DNA of 64,000 bases, taken from NCBI GenBank assembly GCA_004000035.1, contig RJAE01000001.1, positions 186,001 through 250,000 on the forward strand, in the 5' to 3' direction. Below, one piece after another: positions 28,954 through 37,852 of the stretch. Below the pieces are notes generated by a model. That model did not search any database. It saw nothing but the letters and a program-made list of their open reading frames with translations, and was not told the DNA's origin. This stretch comes from Arthrobacter sulfonylureivorans. GTDB taxonomy: Bacteria; Actinomycetota; Actinomycetes; Actinomycetales; Micrococcaceae. Position 1 is the stretch's first letter, and each line of letters begins with the position of its first letter. A program made the position numbers and the translations under genes.

Positions 28954-30066
28954 GTGACCGACACATCCACACCCCATTCCCTGCTGCACAGCTACGGCTA
29001 CACCGAACGCATCGCCGCGCTGTTCAGGGACGAATTTCCCGATTCCGGCCTCCGCCCTGCCCGGGTGGCGCGCACCGACCGAGGCCGCGTCCTGCTGGCG
29101 GCCGACGGCGGCCTTCTGCATCTGGCGACCGCGGGGCTGCCGCAGCAGCCGGCCACCGGCGACTGGGTGGCGTACGACGCCGGCCGTCCGGCGTCCGCGG
29201 GCGGACCTGCCATCGCCGGGCTGCTGCCGCGGTTTTCCGCGCTGTCCCGCAAACAGGCCCACGATCCGCTCTCGGCCGAACAGATCCTGGCCGCCAACAT
29301 GGACATCATCGGCGTCGTGGCGCCCTTCGACAGGCCGCTCTCGCCGAACCGGCTGGAGCGGACTCTGGTGGCCGCGTGGGATTCGGGCGCCGTGCCGCTG
29401 GTGATCTTGACCAAAGCGGACCTGCGCGGGAAGCACGACGAGGTCGCCGCCCAGATCGTGGAGCAGGCGGCCGGTGCCGAAGTCCTGACAACCAGCGCGG
29501 AAACGGGAGACGGCCTGGACACCTTGGCCGGGTACCTGGCCCCCGGCCGGTCGATGGCGTTGCTTGGACCCTCCGGCGCAGGCAAATCCAGTCTGATCAA
29601 CGCACTGGTGGGCAGGGAGGTGCAGGACGCCGGAGCGGTCCGCGCAGGCGACGGCAAGGGCCGCCACACCACCACGGTGCGTGAACTCATTCCGCTGCCC
29701 AACGGCGCAGTGCTGATGGACACACCCGGCATCCGCGGCTTCGCCCTGTGGGATGCAGAGGACGGACTGGGGACAGTATTCGCCGATATCGAAGAGCTGG
29801 CTACCAGTTGCCGGTTCAGCGACTGCGTCCATGATGCCGAGCCCGGCTGCGCCGTCCAGCGGGCGCTCGTCGACGGCAGTCTGGAGCGGCGGCGCTGGGA
29901 TAGCTACCGGAAGATGGAACGGGAATTGGCCAGCCTGCACCTGCGGCAGAACGTGGCGGCGCAGCGCCGGACCGGCCGGCAGTTCGCCAAGCTGGCCAAG
30001 GCGGCCGCGCAGGCCAAGGACTACCGCGGCCACCGGGAACCACGTGCAGACGGGCCGCGGAGGTGA
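28954..30066 (+). CDS. rsgA: Ribosome small-subunit GTPase RsgA
   Basis: RsgA is a circularly permuted GTPase that acts in late maturation of the 30S ribosomal subunit. The 370-residue product has an N-terminal OB-fold (GDWVAYDAG), then G4 (LTKADL) ahead of G1 (GPSGAGKSSLINAL) and G3 (DTPGIRGF), the permuted order. The C-terminal zinc knuckle CRFSDCVHDAEPGCAV contains the Cys-Cys-His-Cys ligands. The GTG at 28954 has GAGGT about eight bases upstream. It has an actinobacterial length and a basic tail. Confidence 0.95.
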   Translation: MTDTSTPHSLLHSYGYTERIAALFRDEFPDSGLRPARVARTDRGRVLLAADGGLLHLATAGLPQQPATGDWVAYDAGRPASAGGPAIAGLLPRFSALSRKQAHDPLSAEQILAANMDIIGVVAPFDRPLSPNRLERTLVAAWDSGAVPLVILTKADLRGKHDEVAAQIVEQAAGAEVLTTSAETGDGLDTLAGYLAPGRSMALLGPSGAGKSSLINALVGREVQDAGAVRAGDGKGRHTTTVRELIPLPNGAVLMDTPGIRGFALWDAEDGLGTVFADIEELATSCRFSDCVHDAEPGCAVQRALVDGSLERRRWDSYRKMERELASLHLRQNVAAQRRTGRQFAKLAKAAAQAKDYRGHREPRADGPRR

Positions 30067-30130
30067 TTAGACTCAGAGCCAGCACTTCTGCGGGCCCGCC
30101 GGCCGCAGGATCTCCCACGGAAGGTTCAGC

Positions 30131-31291
30131 ATGACCGAGCCCATACAGCCGACTGCCCTTCCAACGGCCCTTCCAACGGCCCAACCGGCTGATCAGTCGG
30201 CAGCCGTAGCCACGGCTGGGCAGAGCCCGATGGTGGAGTTCCGGGAAGTCACCAAGACCTATGCCGGACAGCCGGCCGTCCATGACCTGACACTGGACAT
30301 TGAACGGGGCGCGATCACCGTCTTTGTGGGTCCGTCGGGCTGCGGCAAAACCACCTCGCTCCGGATGATTAACCGGATGGTAGAGCCGACCGCTGGTTCC
30401 GTGCTGGTGGACGGCCAGGATGTCTCCGCCCAACCCGCCGCGGCCCTGCGCCGTTCCATGGGCTACGTCATGCAGTCGTCCGGACTGCTTCCGCACCGCA
30501 CCGTGCTGGACAACGTAGCCACCGTGCCGCGGCTCAACGGAATGCGCCGCATGGCTGCGCGGAAGCGCGCCGAGGAGTTGCTCGCCGTCGTCGGGCTGGC
30601 GCAAGAGTTGGGCAACCGCTACCCGGCCCAACTCTCCGGCGGCCAGCAGCAGCGTGTGGGGGTGGCCCGGGCGCTCGCGGCCGATCCGCCGATCCTGCTG
30701 ATGGACGAGCCCTTCAGTGCGGTGGATCCGGTGGTCCGCGCCGAGCTGCAGCAGGAATTGCTGCGGTTGCAACAGCACCTGGCGAAAACCATCGTGTTCG
30801 TCACCCACGATATCGACGAGGCGACCATCCTCGGCGACAAGCTGGCCGTCTTCGCCACCGGCGGCCGGCTGGCGCAGTTCGGCACGCCGGAGGAAGTCCT
30901 GCGGGCACCGGTGGACGAATTTGTCGCCGGGTTCGTCGGCCGGGACCGCGGCTTCCGCTCGTTGTCGTTCAACAACGCGGCCGGCCTGACCCTGCTGCCA
31001 GCCGCCACTGCCACCGCAGACCGTGCTGCGGAAGCGCCAGCGGAGGGTTGGCTGCTGTTGACCAACGACGGCGGTGGACCGGCGGGGTGGCTGCCTCCGG
31101 GTCAGCGGGACCCGGCGAAGGCACTGATCGGGGGATCGCTGTTCACGCTCGGCTCCAGCCTCAGGCAGGCGCTGGACGCGGCACTGTCCTCGCCCTCCGG
31201 GGCGGGGGTTGCCATCGACGCCGACGGTCGTGTGGCCGGCCTGATCGAACCTTCCGCAGTGCTGCAGCGGCTCCGGGCGGACGGCAACTGA
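30131..31291 (+). CDS. Osmoprotectant ABC transporter ATP-binding protein (OpuCA/ProV type)
   Basis: This 386-residue ATPase powers uptake of glycine betaine, choline or similar solutes. It has Walker A GPSGCGKTTS, signature LSGGQQQRVGVARAL, Walker B ILLMDEPFSAVDP and the His switch FVTHDIDEA. The C-terminal 100 residues form a degenerate CBS-like region rather than two clear CBS domains. The ATG at 30131 follows GGAAGG. It overlaps the first permease gene by one base (TGATG), so the four opu genes form one operon. Confidence 0.95.
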   Translation: MTEPIQPTALPTALPTAQPADQSAAVATAGQSPMVEFREVTKTYAGQPAVHDLTLDIERGAITVFVGPSGCGKTTSLRMINRMVEPTAGSVLVDGQDVSAQPAAALRRSMGYVMQSSGLLPHRTVLDNVATVPRLNGMRRMAARKRAEELLAVVGLAQELGNRYPAQLSGGQQQRVGVARALAADPPILLMDEPFSAVDPVVRAELQQELLRLQQHLAKTIVFVTHDIDEATILGDKLAVFATGGRLAQFGTPEEVLRAPVDEFVAGFVGRDRGFRSLSFNNAAGLTLLPAATATADRAAEAPAEGWLLLTNDGGGPAGWLPPGQRDPAKALIGGSLFTLGSSLRQALDAALSSPSGAGVAIDADGRVAGLIEPSAVLQRLRADGN

Positions 31292-32061
31292 TGGAGTGGT
31301 TCCTGGCGAACCTGCCGTATGTGCTGGAGCTGACTTGGCTCCACTGGTTCCAGTCCGCGCTTCCGCTGGTGCTCGGGCTGGCGGCGTCGCTGCCGCTGGG
31401 CTATTTGGCCTGGCGGATCCACGCCATCCGCGGCCTCATCCTGTCTCTTTCCTCGGTGCTGTACACCATCCCCTCGCTGGCCCTGTTCGTCATCCTGCCG
31501 GTGATCCTGGGCACCGGAATCCTGGAAATGTCCAACCTGATCGTTGCGCTGACCGTTTATACAGTTGCGCTGCTGGTCCGTTCGGTGGTTGATGCGCTGG
31601 AGTCCGTGGACGACGGGGTCAGGCAAGCCGCAGCGGCCATGGGCTACCGGCCGGTGCGCCGCTTCTTCCAAGTGGATTTGCCGCTGTGCATTCCGGTGCT
31701 GGTGGCTGGCCTGCGGGTGGCGTCGGTGAGCAACATATCGGTGGCCAGCGTGGGTGCGCTGATTGGCGTCCCGAACCTTGGTTTCCTGTTCACCGACGGA
31801 TTGCTGCGCAACTTCATGACCGAAATCGTGGTCGGAATTCTCATGACGCTGGTGTTGGCGGCGCTGATGGATCTGTTGCTGGTGGTGCTGGAACGAGTAC
31901 TCACGCCGTGGCTGCGCCGGCGCAGAGGAACGGACGGATCCAATACCCTCGCCCGGGGCGGGCCCGGTACCGAGTGGGAAGCCGGCGGTGGCGCGGCGGT
32001 GCAGAATCGCATCGGCCCGGAACAGCGGCCCGATGCTGCACGGGCGGCGGTGCGCGGATGA
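31291..32061 (+). CDS. Osmoprotectant ABC transporter permease 1
   Basis: This 256-residue inner-membrane permease has about five to six helices and the BPD_transp_1 EAA loop (VRQAAAAMGYRPVRRFFQVDLP) that docks on the ATPase. It matches OpuCB/OpuCD-type subunits. The C-terminal 45 residues are Gly/Arg/Ala-rich and outside the family core. The ATG at 31291 overlaps the ATPase stop. The end overlaps permease 2 by four bases. Confidence 0.93.
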   Translation: MEWFLANLPYVLELTWLHWFQSALPLVLGLAASLPLGYLAWRIHAIRGLILSLSSVLYTIPSLALFVILPVILGTGILEMSNLIVALTVYTVALLVRSVVDALESVDDGVRQAAAAMGYRPVRRFFQVDLPLCIPVLVAGLRVASVSNISVASVGALIGVPNLGFLFTDGLLRNFMTEIVVGILMTLVLAALMDLLLVVLERVLTPWLRRRRGTDGSNTLARGGPGTEWEAGGGAAVQNRIGPEQRPDAARAAVRG

Positions 32062-32777
32062 ATCTCTTCGAGCAGACAGCGGAGTGGTTCCTGGATCCGG
32101 CCAACTGGACCGGACCGGCAGGCATTCCGGCCAGGCTGGCCGAGCACCTGTTCTACAGTGGCCTGACCCTGATGATTGCCGCGGCCATTGCCCTGCCGCT
32201 GGGGCTGTTTGTCGGCCACACCGGAAGGGGGCGCATCGCCATCGTCGGGCTTGCCAGCGGGCTGCGCGCGCTGCCAACGCTGGGCCTGCTGACACTGTTC
32301 GTCCTCCTGATGGGCCTGGGTCTCATGCCTCCGATCTACGCCCTGGTGATCCTGGCCATCCCACCGCTGCTGGCGGGCACCTATTCCGGGATTGCTGCCG
32401 TCGACCGGCCGCTGGTGGACGCCGCACGGGCGATGGGCATGACCGAATGGCAGGTGCTGTTCCGTGCCGAAGTGCCCAACGCGCTGCCGGTGCTGCTGGG
32501 CGGGGTGCGTGCCGCCTTCCTGCAGGTCATCGCCACGGTCTCCGTGGTCGCCTATATTAATCTCGGCGGCCTCGGCCGGTATCTGATCGACGGGCTCGCC
32601 TTACGCGACCCGGTACGGCTGTTTGCCGGCGCACTGCTGATCGCAGCGCTGGCGCTGGTGACGGACGGCTTGTTGGCTGTGGTGCAGAAAGCCGCAGTAT
32701 CGCCCGGCGTGCGCGGCGGCGCCTCCGGGTCAAAAGGCAGGACAAGTAAGGTTGGAGCAGCCAGTGCAGGCATATGA
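32058..32777 (+). CDS. Osmoprotectant ABC transporter permease 2
   Basis: This 239-residue permease pairs with permease 1. It has helices such as LTLMIAAAIALPLGLFVG and the EAA loop VDAARAMGMTEWQVLFRAEVPNA. ATG 32058 overlaps the preceding stop by four bases (ATGA), indicating coupled translation. The binding-protein gene begins ten bases after its stop. Confidence 0.93.
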   Translation: MNLFEQTAEWFLDPANWTGPAGIPARLAEHLFYSGLTLMIAAAIALPLGLFVGHTGRGRIAIVGLASGLRALPTLGLLTLFVLLMGLGLMPPIYALVILAIPPLLAGTYSGIAAVDRPLVDAARAMGMTEWQVLFRAEVPNALPVLLGGVRAAFLQVIATVSVVAYINLGGLGRYLIDGLALRDPVRLFAGALLIAALALVTDGLLAVVQKAAVSPGVRGGASGSKGRTSKVGAASAGI

Positions 32778-32787
32778 GGAGATGAGC

Positions 32788-33771
32788 ATGAAAAACCACC
32801 CCCGGATCAACGCACACAGCCAAGAACGGACCAGGCGCCCGGCCGCCCGGCGGAGCGTTCTCGCGGCAGGAACGGCGGCCCTGGCACTGGTACTGGCCGC
32901 TTGCGGCGGCGGATCCAACCCGCTGCAGGAAGGGACACCGGCGTCGGAGGGAAGCGCCGGCGGGTCCCTGGTGATCGGTTCCAGCGGCGGCACGGAAAGC
33001 CAGATTATTGCGGAACTCTACGCGGGTGCACTGACCGCGGCCGGCTACGACGTCACCACGAAGCCGGGCATCGGCTCCCGGGAGGTGTACGTGAAGGCCG
33101 TCGAGGAAGGCTCCGTAGACGTTATCCCGGACTACAGCGGGAACCTGCTGCTGTTCCTGGACACCAGTGCGACGGCCGCCTCCGCGAAGGACGTCATGGC
33201 GGCACTGCCGGCCGCCATGCCCGAGGGACTCGGCGTGCTGGAGCCGGCAGCGGCGGAGAGCAAGGACGCCATGGTGGTGACCAAGGCGACGGCGGAGAAA
33301 CACAAGCTGACCTCGATCGAGGACATGGCCCCGGTCTGCGGCGATCTGGTGATCGGAGCCAACCCGGAATTCGCCGAGCGCGAATACGGCCTGCCGGGAC
33401 TGAAGAAGCACTACAACTGCGTGCCCAAGTCCTTCGAACCGATCAACGATTACGGTGGGCCGACCACGCTCAATGCCCTGATCACGGACAAAATCCAGGT
33501 GGCCGATATCTACACCACCACCCCTTCCATCGAGGACAACGACTTGGTGGTGCTTGAAGACCCGAAGAACAACTTCATTGCCCAGCAGGTGCTGCCGCTG
33601 GTGCGCACAGAATCCGTGGACGACAAGGCAACCAAGGTGCTCAACGAGGTCTCGGCGGCATTGACCACCGAGGACCTGATTGACCTCAACCGACAGGTCA
33701 GCGGGGACGAAAAGCGCAACCCGGCCGACGCGGCCGCCGATTGGCTGGCCAAGAAGGGCTTGGCCGACTAA
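32788..33771 (+). CDS. Osmoprotectant-binding lipoprotein (OpuCC/ProX type)
   Basis: This 327-residue binding protein has a twin-arginine-like basic start, a hydrophobic core and a lipobox ending LVLAAC. The mature domain is of the OpuAC type (GSSGGTESQIIAELYAGAL, then GSREVYVKAVEEGSVDVIPDY and DYGGPTTLNALI). It should deliver a quaternary ammonium solute to the two permeases. The ATG at 32788 follows GAGGAGATGAGC; an ATG at 32782 is too close to that site. A hairpin terminator follows. Confidence 0.95.
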   Translation: MKNHPRINAHSQERTRRPAARRSVLAAGTAALALVLAACGGGSNPLQEGTPASEGSAGGSLVIGSSGGTESQIIAELYAGALTAAGYDVTTKPGIGSREVYVKAVEEGSVDVIPDYSGNLLLFLDTSATAASAKDVMAALPAAMPEGLGVLEPAAAESKDAMVVTKATAEKHKLTSIEDMAPVCGDLVIGANPEFAEREYGLPGLKKHYNCVPKSFEPINDYGGPTTLNALITDKIQVADIYTTTPSIEDNDLVVLEDPKNNFIAQQVLPLVRTESVDDKATKVLNEVSAALTTEDLIDLNRQVSGDEKRNPADAAADWLAKKGLAD

Positions 33772-33792
33772 GGCTTTGCCTCAAGTTCAGGT

Positions 33793-33823
33793 ACGCGCCG
33801 CTCCGGTCACCGGGGCGGCGCGT
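33793..33823 (+). terminator. Hairpin terminator after the opu operon
   Basis: ACGCGCCGCTCCGG at 33793-33806 pairs with CCGGGGCGGCGCGT at 33810-33823 with one T-G wobble and a 3-base loop. It ends 21 bases before the aminotransferase start. Confidence 0.7.
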
Positions 33824-33844
33824 GCGGTGTGCGAAGATTTTTGA

Positions 33845-35059
33845 ATGGCCGAGTTCAAGCAGTCCAATAAGCTCCACAACGTTCTCTACGACATCCGCGG
33901 GCCGCTGCTCGAGCACGCGCAGCGGATGGAGGCCGAGGGCCAGCGCATCCTCAAACTGAACATCGGCAACCCCGCGCCGTTCGGATTCGAGGCGCCGGAC
34001 GCCATTCTGGTGGACGTGATCCGCAACCTGCCCACTGCCCAGGGCTACAGCGATTCGCGCGGCATTTTCTCCGCCCGGACCGCCGTGTCGCAGTACTACC
34101 AGACACGCGGCATCCAGGAGATCGGCGTGGACGACGTCTATCTGGGCAACGGCGTCAGCGAGCTGATCACCATGAGCCTGCAGGCGCTGCTGAACAACGG
34201 CGACGAGGTGCTTATCCCGGCGCCCGACTATCCCCTCTGGACCGCCTCGGTGTCCCTGGCCGGCGGCCATCCCGTGCATTATCTCTGTGTCGAGGAAGAG
34301 GGCTGGCTGCCCGATCTGGAAGACATGGAACGGAAGATCACCCCCAACACCAAGGGAATCGTGATCATCAACCCGAACAACCCCACCGGGGCCGTCTATC
34401 CGCAGCACATCCTCGAAGGCATGCTGGAACTGGCGCGCAAGCACAACCTGGTGGTGTTCTCGGACGAGATTTACGAGAAGATCCTCTACGAAGACGCCGA
34501 ACATGTGAATACGGCGCTGCTGGCCGACGACGTGTTGGTCCTGACGTTCAGCGGGCTGTCCAAGGCCTACCGGGTCTGCGGTTTCCGCAGCGGCTGGATG
34601 GCCATTTCCGGGCCCAAGCATTTGGCCGGCGACTACATCGAAGGCATCAACCTGCTCACCAACATGCGGCTGTGCGCCAACGTTCCGGCCCAGCATGCAA
34701 TCCAGACCGCGCTGGGCGGACACCAGAGCATCAATGACCTGATCCTGCCCGGCGGCAGGCTGCTGGAGCAGCGCAACAAGGCCTATGAGCTGCTGAACGC
34801 CATCCCCGGAGTCAGTACCCAGCAGGCCAAGGGGGCGCTCTACCTGTTCCCGAAGCTGGACCCGGAAATCTATCCGATCAAGGATGACGAGCAGTTCGCG
34901 TTGGACCTGCTCAAGCAGCAGAAGATCCTGATCTCGCACGGCCGGGCGTTTAACTGGACACAGCCCGATCACTTCCGTCTGGTCACGTTGCCGAATGTGG
35001 ACGTCTTGACCGAAGCCGTCGGGCGGATCGAGGAATTCCTGACCGGGTACCGGCAATAA
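33845..35059 (+). CDS. PLP-dependent aminotransferase, AlaA type
   Basis: This 404-residue fold-type I aminotransferase resembles glutamate-pyruvate aminotransferase AlaA, which makes alanine. The N-terminus (FKQSNKLHNVLYDIRGPLLEHA), the NPNNPTGAVYP motif, the SDEIYE aspartate and the PLP lysine at about residue 240 in SGLSKAYRVCGFRSGW are all present. ATG 33845 has GAAGAT six bases upstream, a weak match to the leaderless pattern. It is transcribed alone. Confidence 0.95.
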   Translation: MAEFKQSNKLHNVLYDIRGPLLEHAQRMEAEGQRILKLNIGNPAPFGFEAPDAILVDVIRNLPTAQGYSDSRGIFSARTAVSQYYQTRGIQEIGVDDVYLGNGVSELITMSLQALLNNGDEVLIPAPDYPLWTASVSLAGGHPVHYLCVEEEGWLPDLEDMERKITPNTKGIVIINPNNPTGAVYPQHILEGMLELARKHNLVVFSDEIYEKILYEDAEHVNTALLADDVLVLTFSGLSKAYRVCGFRSGWMAISGPKHLAGDYIEGINLLTNMRLCANVPAQHAIQTALGGHQSINDLILPGGRLLEQRNKAYELLNAIPGVSTQQAKGALYLFPKLDPEIYPIKDDEQFALDLLKQQKILISHGRAFNWTQPDHFRLVTLPNVDVLTEAVGRIEEFLTGYRQ

Positions 35060-35139
35060 CCGGCGTAGCCGCCGTGCCCGCGCGTGGGTAGGCTTTCCCC
35101 ACCGCGTGCCACGCGGGCCGTGCCGAAGGGAGAACCAGG

Positions 35140-36000
35140 GTGGACGAGGCAGATGTGCCGGTGTTTTCGCGGAGTCCGTCGGAGTTGCTGCGGGTCGGAC
35201 CGGGTTTTGAGCTGGCTGCCGTGGACACCGGCAGCACCCCGGGTTTTGCCGGCGGCAAGGCTGAGGGCAAAACCTTGCTCAAAGCATCCGACCAACGCCT
35301 CTCCGAACTGCAGGAACGGCTCTTCGCGCAGAGTCGCGGTGGGGCGCGGGATGCCGTCCTGCTGGTGCTTCAGGGCATGGATACCTCCGGCAAGGGCGGG
35401 ATCGTGCGGCACGTGGTCGGAGCGGCCGACCCGCAGGGCGTGTCCCATCATGCGTTTAAGGCCCCGACGCCGGAAGAACTGGAGCACGATTTTCTCTGGC
35501 GGGTGGAGCGGGAGTTGCCTGGGCCTGGCCTGATCGGCGTCTTCGACCGGTCGCACTATGAAGACGTGCTCATCCACCGAGTGCACGGGCTCTCGTCCCG
35601 GGAGGTGGTGGAAGCCCGGTATGGCCAGATCATCGACTTCGAGTCATCGGTGGCCGGAAGAGGTATCCGGCTGGTTAAAGTCATGTTGCACCTGGGCAAG
35701 GACGAACAAGGCAAACGGTTGTCCGAGCGGCTGGACCGGGCGGACAAATACTGGAAGTACGATCCGGGCGATGTGGACGAACGCCGTTTCTGGGACGAAT
35801 ACCAACAGGCCTACCAGGTGATGCTGGACCGGACCAGCACCGCCGATGCACCGTGGTTCGTGGTGCCGGCGGACAACAAGTGGTACGCCCGGATTGCCGT
35901 GCAGGAGCTTCTGCTGCAGGCGTTGGAAGCCATCGACCCGCAGTGGCCACCGGCCCACTTCGACGTCGCCGCGGAAAAGGCCCGGCTAGCCGACTCGTAG
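35140..36000 (+). CDS. Polyphosphate kinase 2 family protein
   Basis: PPK2 enzymes transfer phosphate between polyphosphate and nucleotides. This 286-residue protein has Walker A GMDTSGKGG near residue 85, Walker B FDRSHYEDVL near 140 and the lid segment KRLSERLDRADKYWKYDPGD. The direction of reaction and nucleotide class (AMP or ADP) cannot be set from this alone. The GTG at 35140 follows GAAGGGAGAA. It converges with xseB. Confidence 0.95.
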   Translation: MDEADVPVFSRSPSELLRVGPGFELAAVDTGSTPGFAGGKAEGKTLLKASDQRLSELQERLFAQSRGGARDAVLLVLQGMDTSGKGGIVRHVVGAADPQGVSHHAFKAPTPEELEHDFLWRVERELPGPGLIGVFDRSHYEDVLIHRVHGLSSREVVEARYGQIIDFESSVAGRGIRLVKVMLHLGKDEQGKRLSERLDRADKYWKYDPGDVDERRFWDEYQQAYQVMLDRTSTADAPWFVVPADNKWYARIAVQELLLQALEAIDPQWPPAHFDVAAEKARLADS

Positions 36001-36078
36001 CTGCGGCCGGAACGGCGGCAAAGAGTCGAGGCGGGCGTCCGCGCTGTGGCGGACCTTCCGGTGGGGGTGCCGGGCAGG

Positions 36079-36363
36079 CTAGAGCGGGGAAACCGGGGAA
36101 ATCGGGGAACCCGGAGTGCCGGCACTGACCGGCGACTGTCCGGCGTTGGTCGCGCTGCGGGCTGCGTCCAAACGTTGCCGCGCACCTTCCAGCCAAGCCT
36201 CGCAGCGGGCGGCCAGCGCTTCGCCGCGTTCCCACAGCGCGAGGGACTGTTCAAGGCTGGCGCCGCCGGCTTCCAGCTGGCTGACAACGGCCACCAACTC
36301 TTCGCGCGCCTGTTCATAGGACAAGGAAGCGACATCGGCCGGCACTGCTGGCTGCTCTGTCAT
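36079..36363 (-). CDS. xseB: Exodeoxyribonuclease VII small subunit
   Basis: XseB is the small helical subunit that joins XseA to degrade single-stranded DNA. The 94-residue product has LSYEQAREELVAVVSQLEAGGASLEQSLALWERGEALA, given here as the parts YEQAREELV, QLEAGGASLEQSL and LWERGEAL, which are diagnostic. A Ser/Pro-rich tail follows. ATG 36363 is chosen for the GCGAG upstream; ATG 36390 adds nine residues. It lies 60 bases downstream of xseA on the same strand. Confidence 0.92.
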   Translation of the reverse strand: MTEQPAVPADVASLSYEQAREELVAVVSQLEAGGASLEQSLALWERGEALAARCEAWLEGARQRLDAARSATNAGQSPVSAGTPGSPISPVSPL

Positions 36364-36423
36364 CGGGTTCTCGCTTTCGGTGCAGGTCATTTTGTTGGAG
36401 TCTGTGGGAGTTCGGGAGCGGCG

Positions 36424-37680
36424 TCAGGGGAGTGTTTCGGCGGCGACCTCGCCTACCGCGAGGCGGAGACGCAGCCGGGTGCCGGCGGGAGCGTCGGCGG
36501 CATCGCGCAGCACGTGCCCATCCGGCAGCTGGGCAACGGCATAGCCGCGGTCCAGCGTGTTCTGAGGCGAGAGCGCACGTACCTGCGCCTTGAGGTGGGC
36601 AATCCGGTCCGTATCCCGGTGCACGGCCGCGGAGACTGCTTGGTGGGCCCGTGAAGTCAGCCGGTGGATGTCGTCTGTCCGGACATCCACCATGCCGGCA
36701 GGATTCGCCATCACCGGGCGGCTCCGCAAGGTGGCCAGCCGGTCGGTTTCGCGGTGGACCAGCTGCTCCACCCGCCGGGCCAGCATGGCGCGGGCCTGGC
36801 CGATCCGGTGCAGTTCCTCGCTGACATCCGGGACAATGCGCTTGGCTGCATCCGTGGGGGTCGAGGCGCGCAGGTCCGCAACGTCGTCCAGCAGCGGGCG
36901 GTCTGCTTCGTGTCCGATGGCGCTGACAATCGGCGTGGCCGCGGCGGCCACCGCGCGAACCAGGTCTTCGTTGCTGAAGGGCAGCAGATCTTCCAGCGAT
37001 CCGCCACCGCGGGCGATGACGATGACGTCCACGTCCTGGCGGGCGTCGAGTTCCGCGAGGGCCCGCATCACCTGGGCCACCGCGTTCACGCCTTGGACGG
37101 CCACCTCGCGCACTTCGAATTCGACGGCCGGCCAGCGCAGCGAGGCATTCCGGATGACGTCCTTCATGGCGTCGGAATCCCGGCCGGTGATGAGGCCGAT
37201 GCGGTGCGGAAGCAGCGGCAGGCGCTGCTTGCGTGAGGCGTCGAACAGGCCTTCGGCTGCCAGCGCCCGGCGCAGCCGCTCCAGCCTCACCAGCAAGTCT
37301 CCTAGCCCCACCGGCCGGATGTCGCGGGTCTGCATGGTCAGTCGGCCGGTCTTGATGTAAAGGTCCGGCTTGATCTGCGCCACCACGCGCGAGCCCGGTT
37401 CAAGTGGCATCTCCAGGCGTGCCATCACGCTGCCCCAGACCACCAGGCTGAAGGATGCCTCGGCATCGGTGTCCCGCAGTGTCAGGTAGGTAGTTGAGTT
37501 CCGGCGATTGAGCTCAATGACCTGGCCCTCAACCCAGGTGGGCGGCACTCGGTCAATGTGCATCTTGAGCTTCTGGGACAGCATCCGCAGCGGCCAGGGG
37601 TTCTCCGCCGTGGTTTGGTTGGCAGTCGGGGGCAGGGTCGACTTCCCGGTGTCCGCGCCTTGGACCCCGCCTGACTCCAT
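36424..37680 (-). CDS. xseA: Exodeoxyribonuclease VII large subunit
   Basis: This 418-residue catalytic subunit of exonuclease VII has the N-terminal OB-fold (VWVEGQ-like TWVEGQVIELNRR) and the central nuclease core with GLITGRDSDAMKDV and VDVIVIARGGGSLEDL. A helical region and the DRGYAV motif lie near the C-terminus. The ATG at 37680 has a GGAGGGGG ribosome-binding site. Together with xseB it makes the complete enzyme. Confidence 0.96.
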   Translation of the reverse strand: MESGGVQGADTGKSTLPPTANQTTAENPWPLRMLSQKLKMHIDRVPPTWVEGQVIELNRRNSTTYLTLRDTDAEASFSLVVWGSVMARLEMPLEPGSRVVAQIKPDLYIKTGRLTMQTRDIRPVGLGDLLVRLERLRRALAAEGLFDASRKQRLPLLPHRIGLITGRDSDAMKDVIRNASLRWPAVEFEVREVAVQGVNAVAQVMRALAELDARQDVDVIVIARGGGSLEDLLPFSNEDLVRAVAAAATPIVSAIGHEADRPLLDDVADLRASTPTDAAKRIVPDVSEELHRIGQARAMLARRVEQLVHRETDRLATLRSRPVMANPAGMVDVRTDDIHRLTSRAHQAVSAAVHRDTDRIAHLKAQVRALSPQNTLDRGYAVAQLPDGHVLRDAADAPAGTRLRLRLAVGEVAAETLP

Positions 37681-37775
37681 GAATTGCCCCCTCCGGCAGT
37701 GTGCTTCCGTGTGCTTCCGGCGGCTGCCGAAGACTCTACATTCTTACCAGCTATCCCCGTCATTCGGATTCTCTG

Positions 37776-37790
37776 TTGTACTAGGTACAA
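37776..37790. promoter_or_regulatory. 15-bp palindrome between xseA and a membrane-protein gene
   Basis: TTGTACTAGGTACAA has perfect 6-base arms around TAG. It lies 96 bases before xseA and 63 bases before the divergent membrane gene, a position suited to a regulator operator. The cognate regulator is not known. Confidence 0.45.
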
Positions 37791-37852
37791 ATGGCGCAGG
37801 GCTCGCGGGGCACTGCCGAACCAGCCGATGGAAGCCAAGGACGGAGGTAGCA

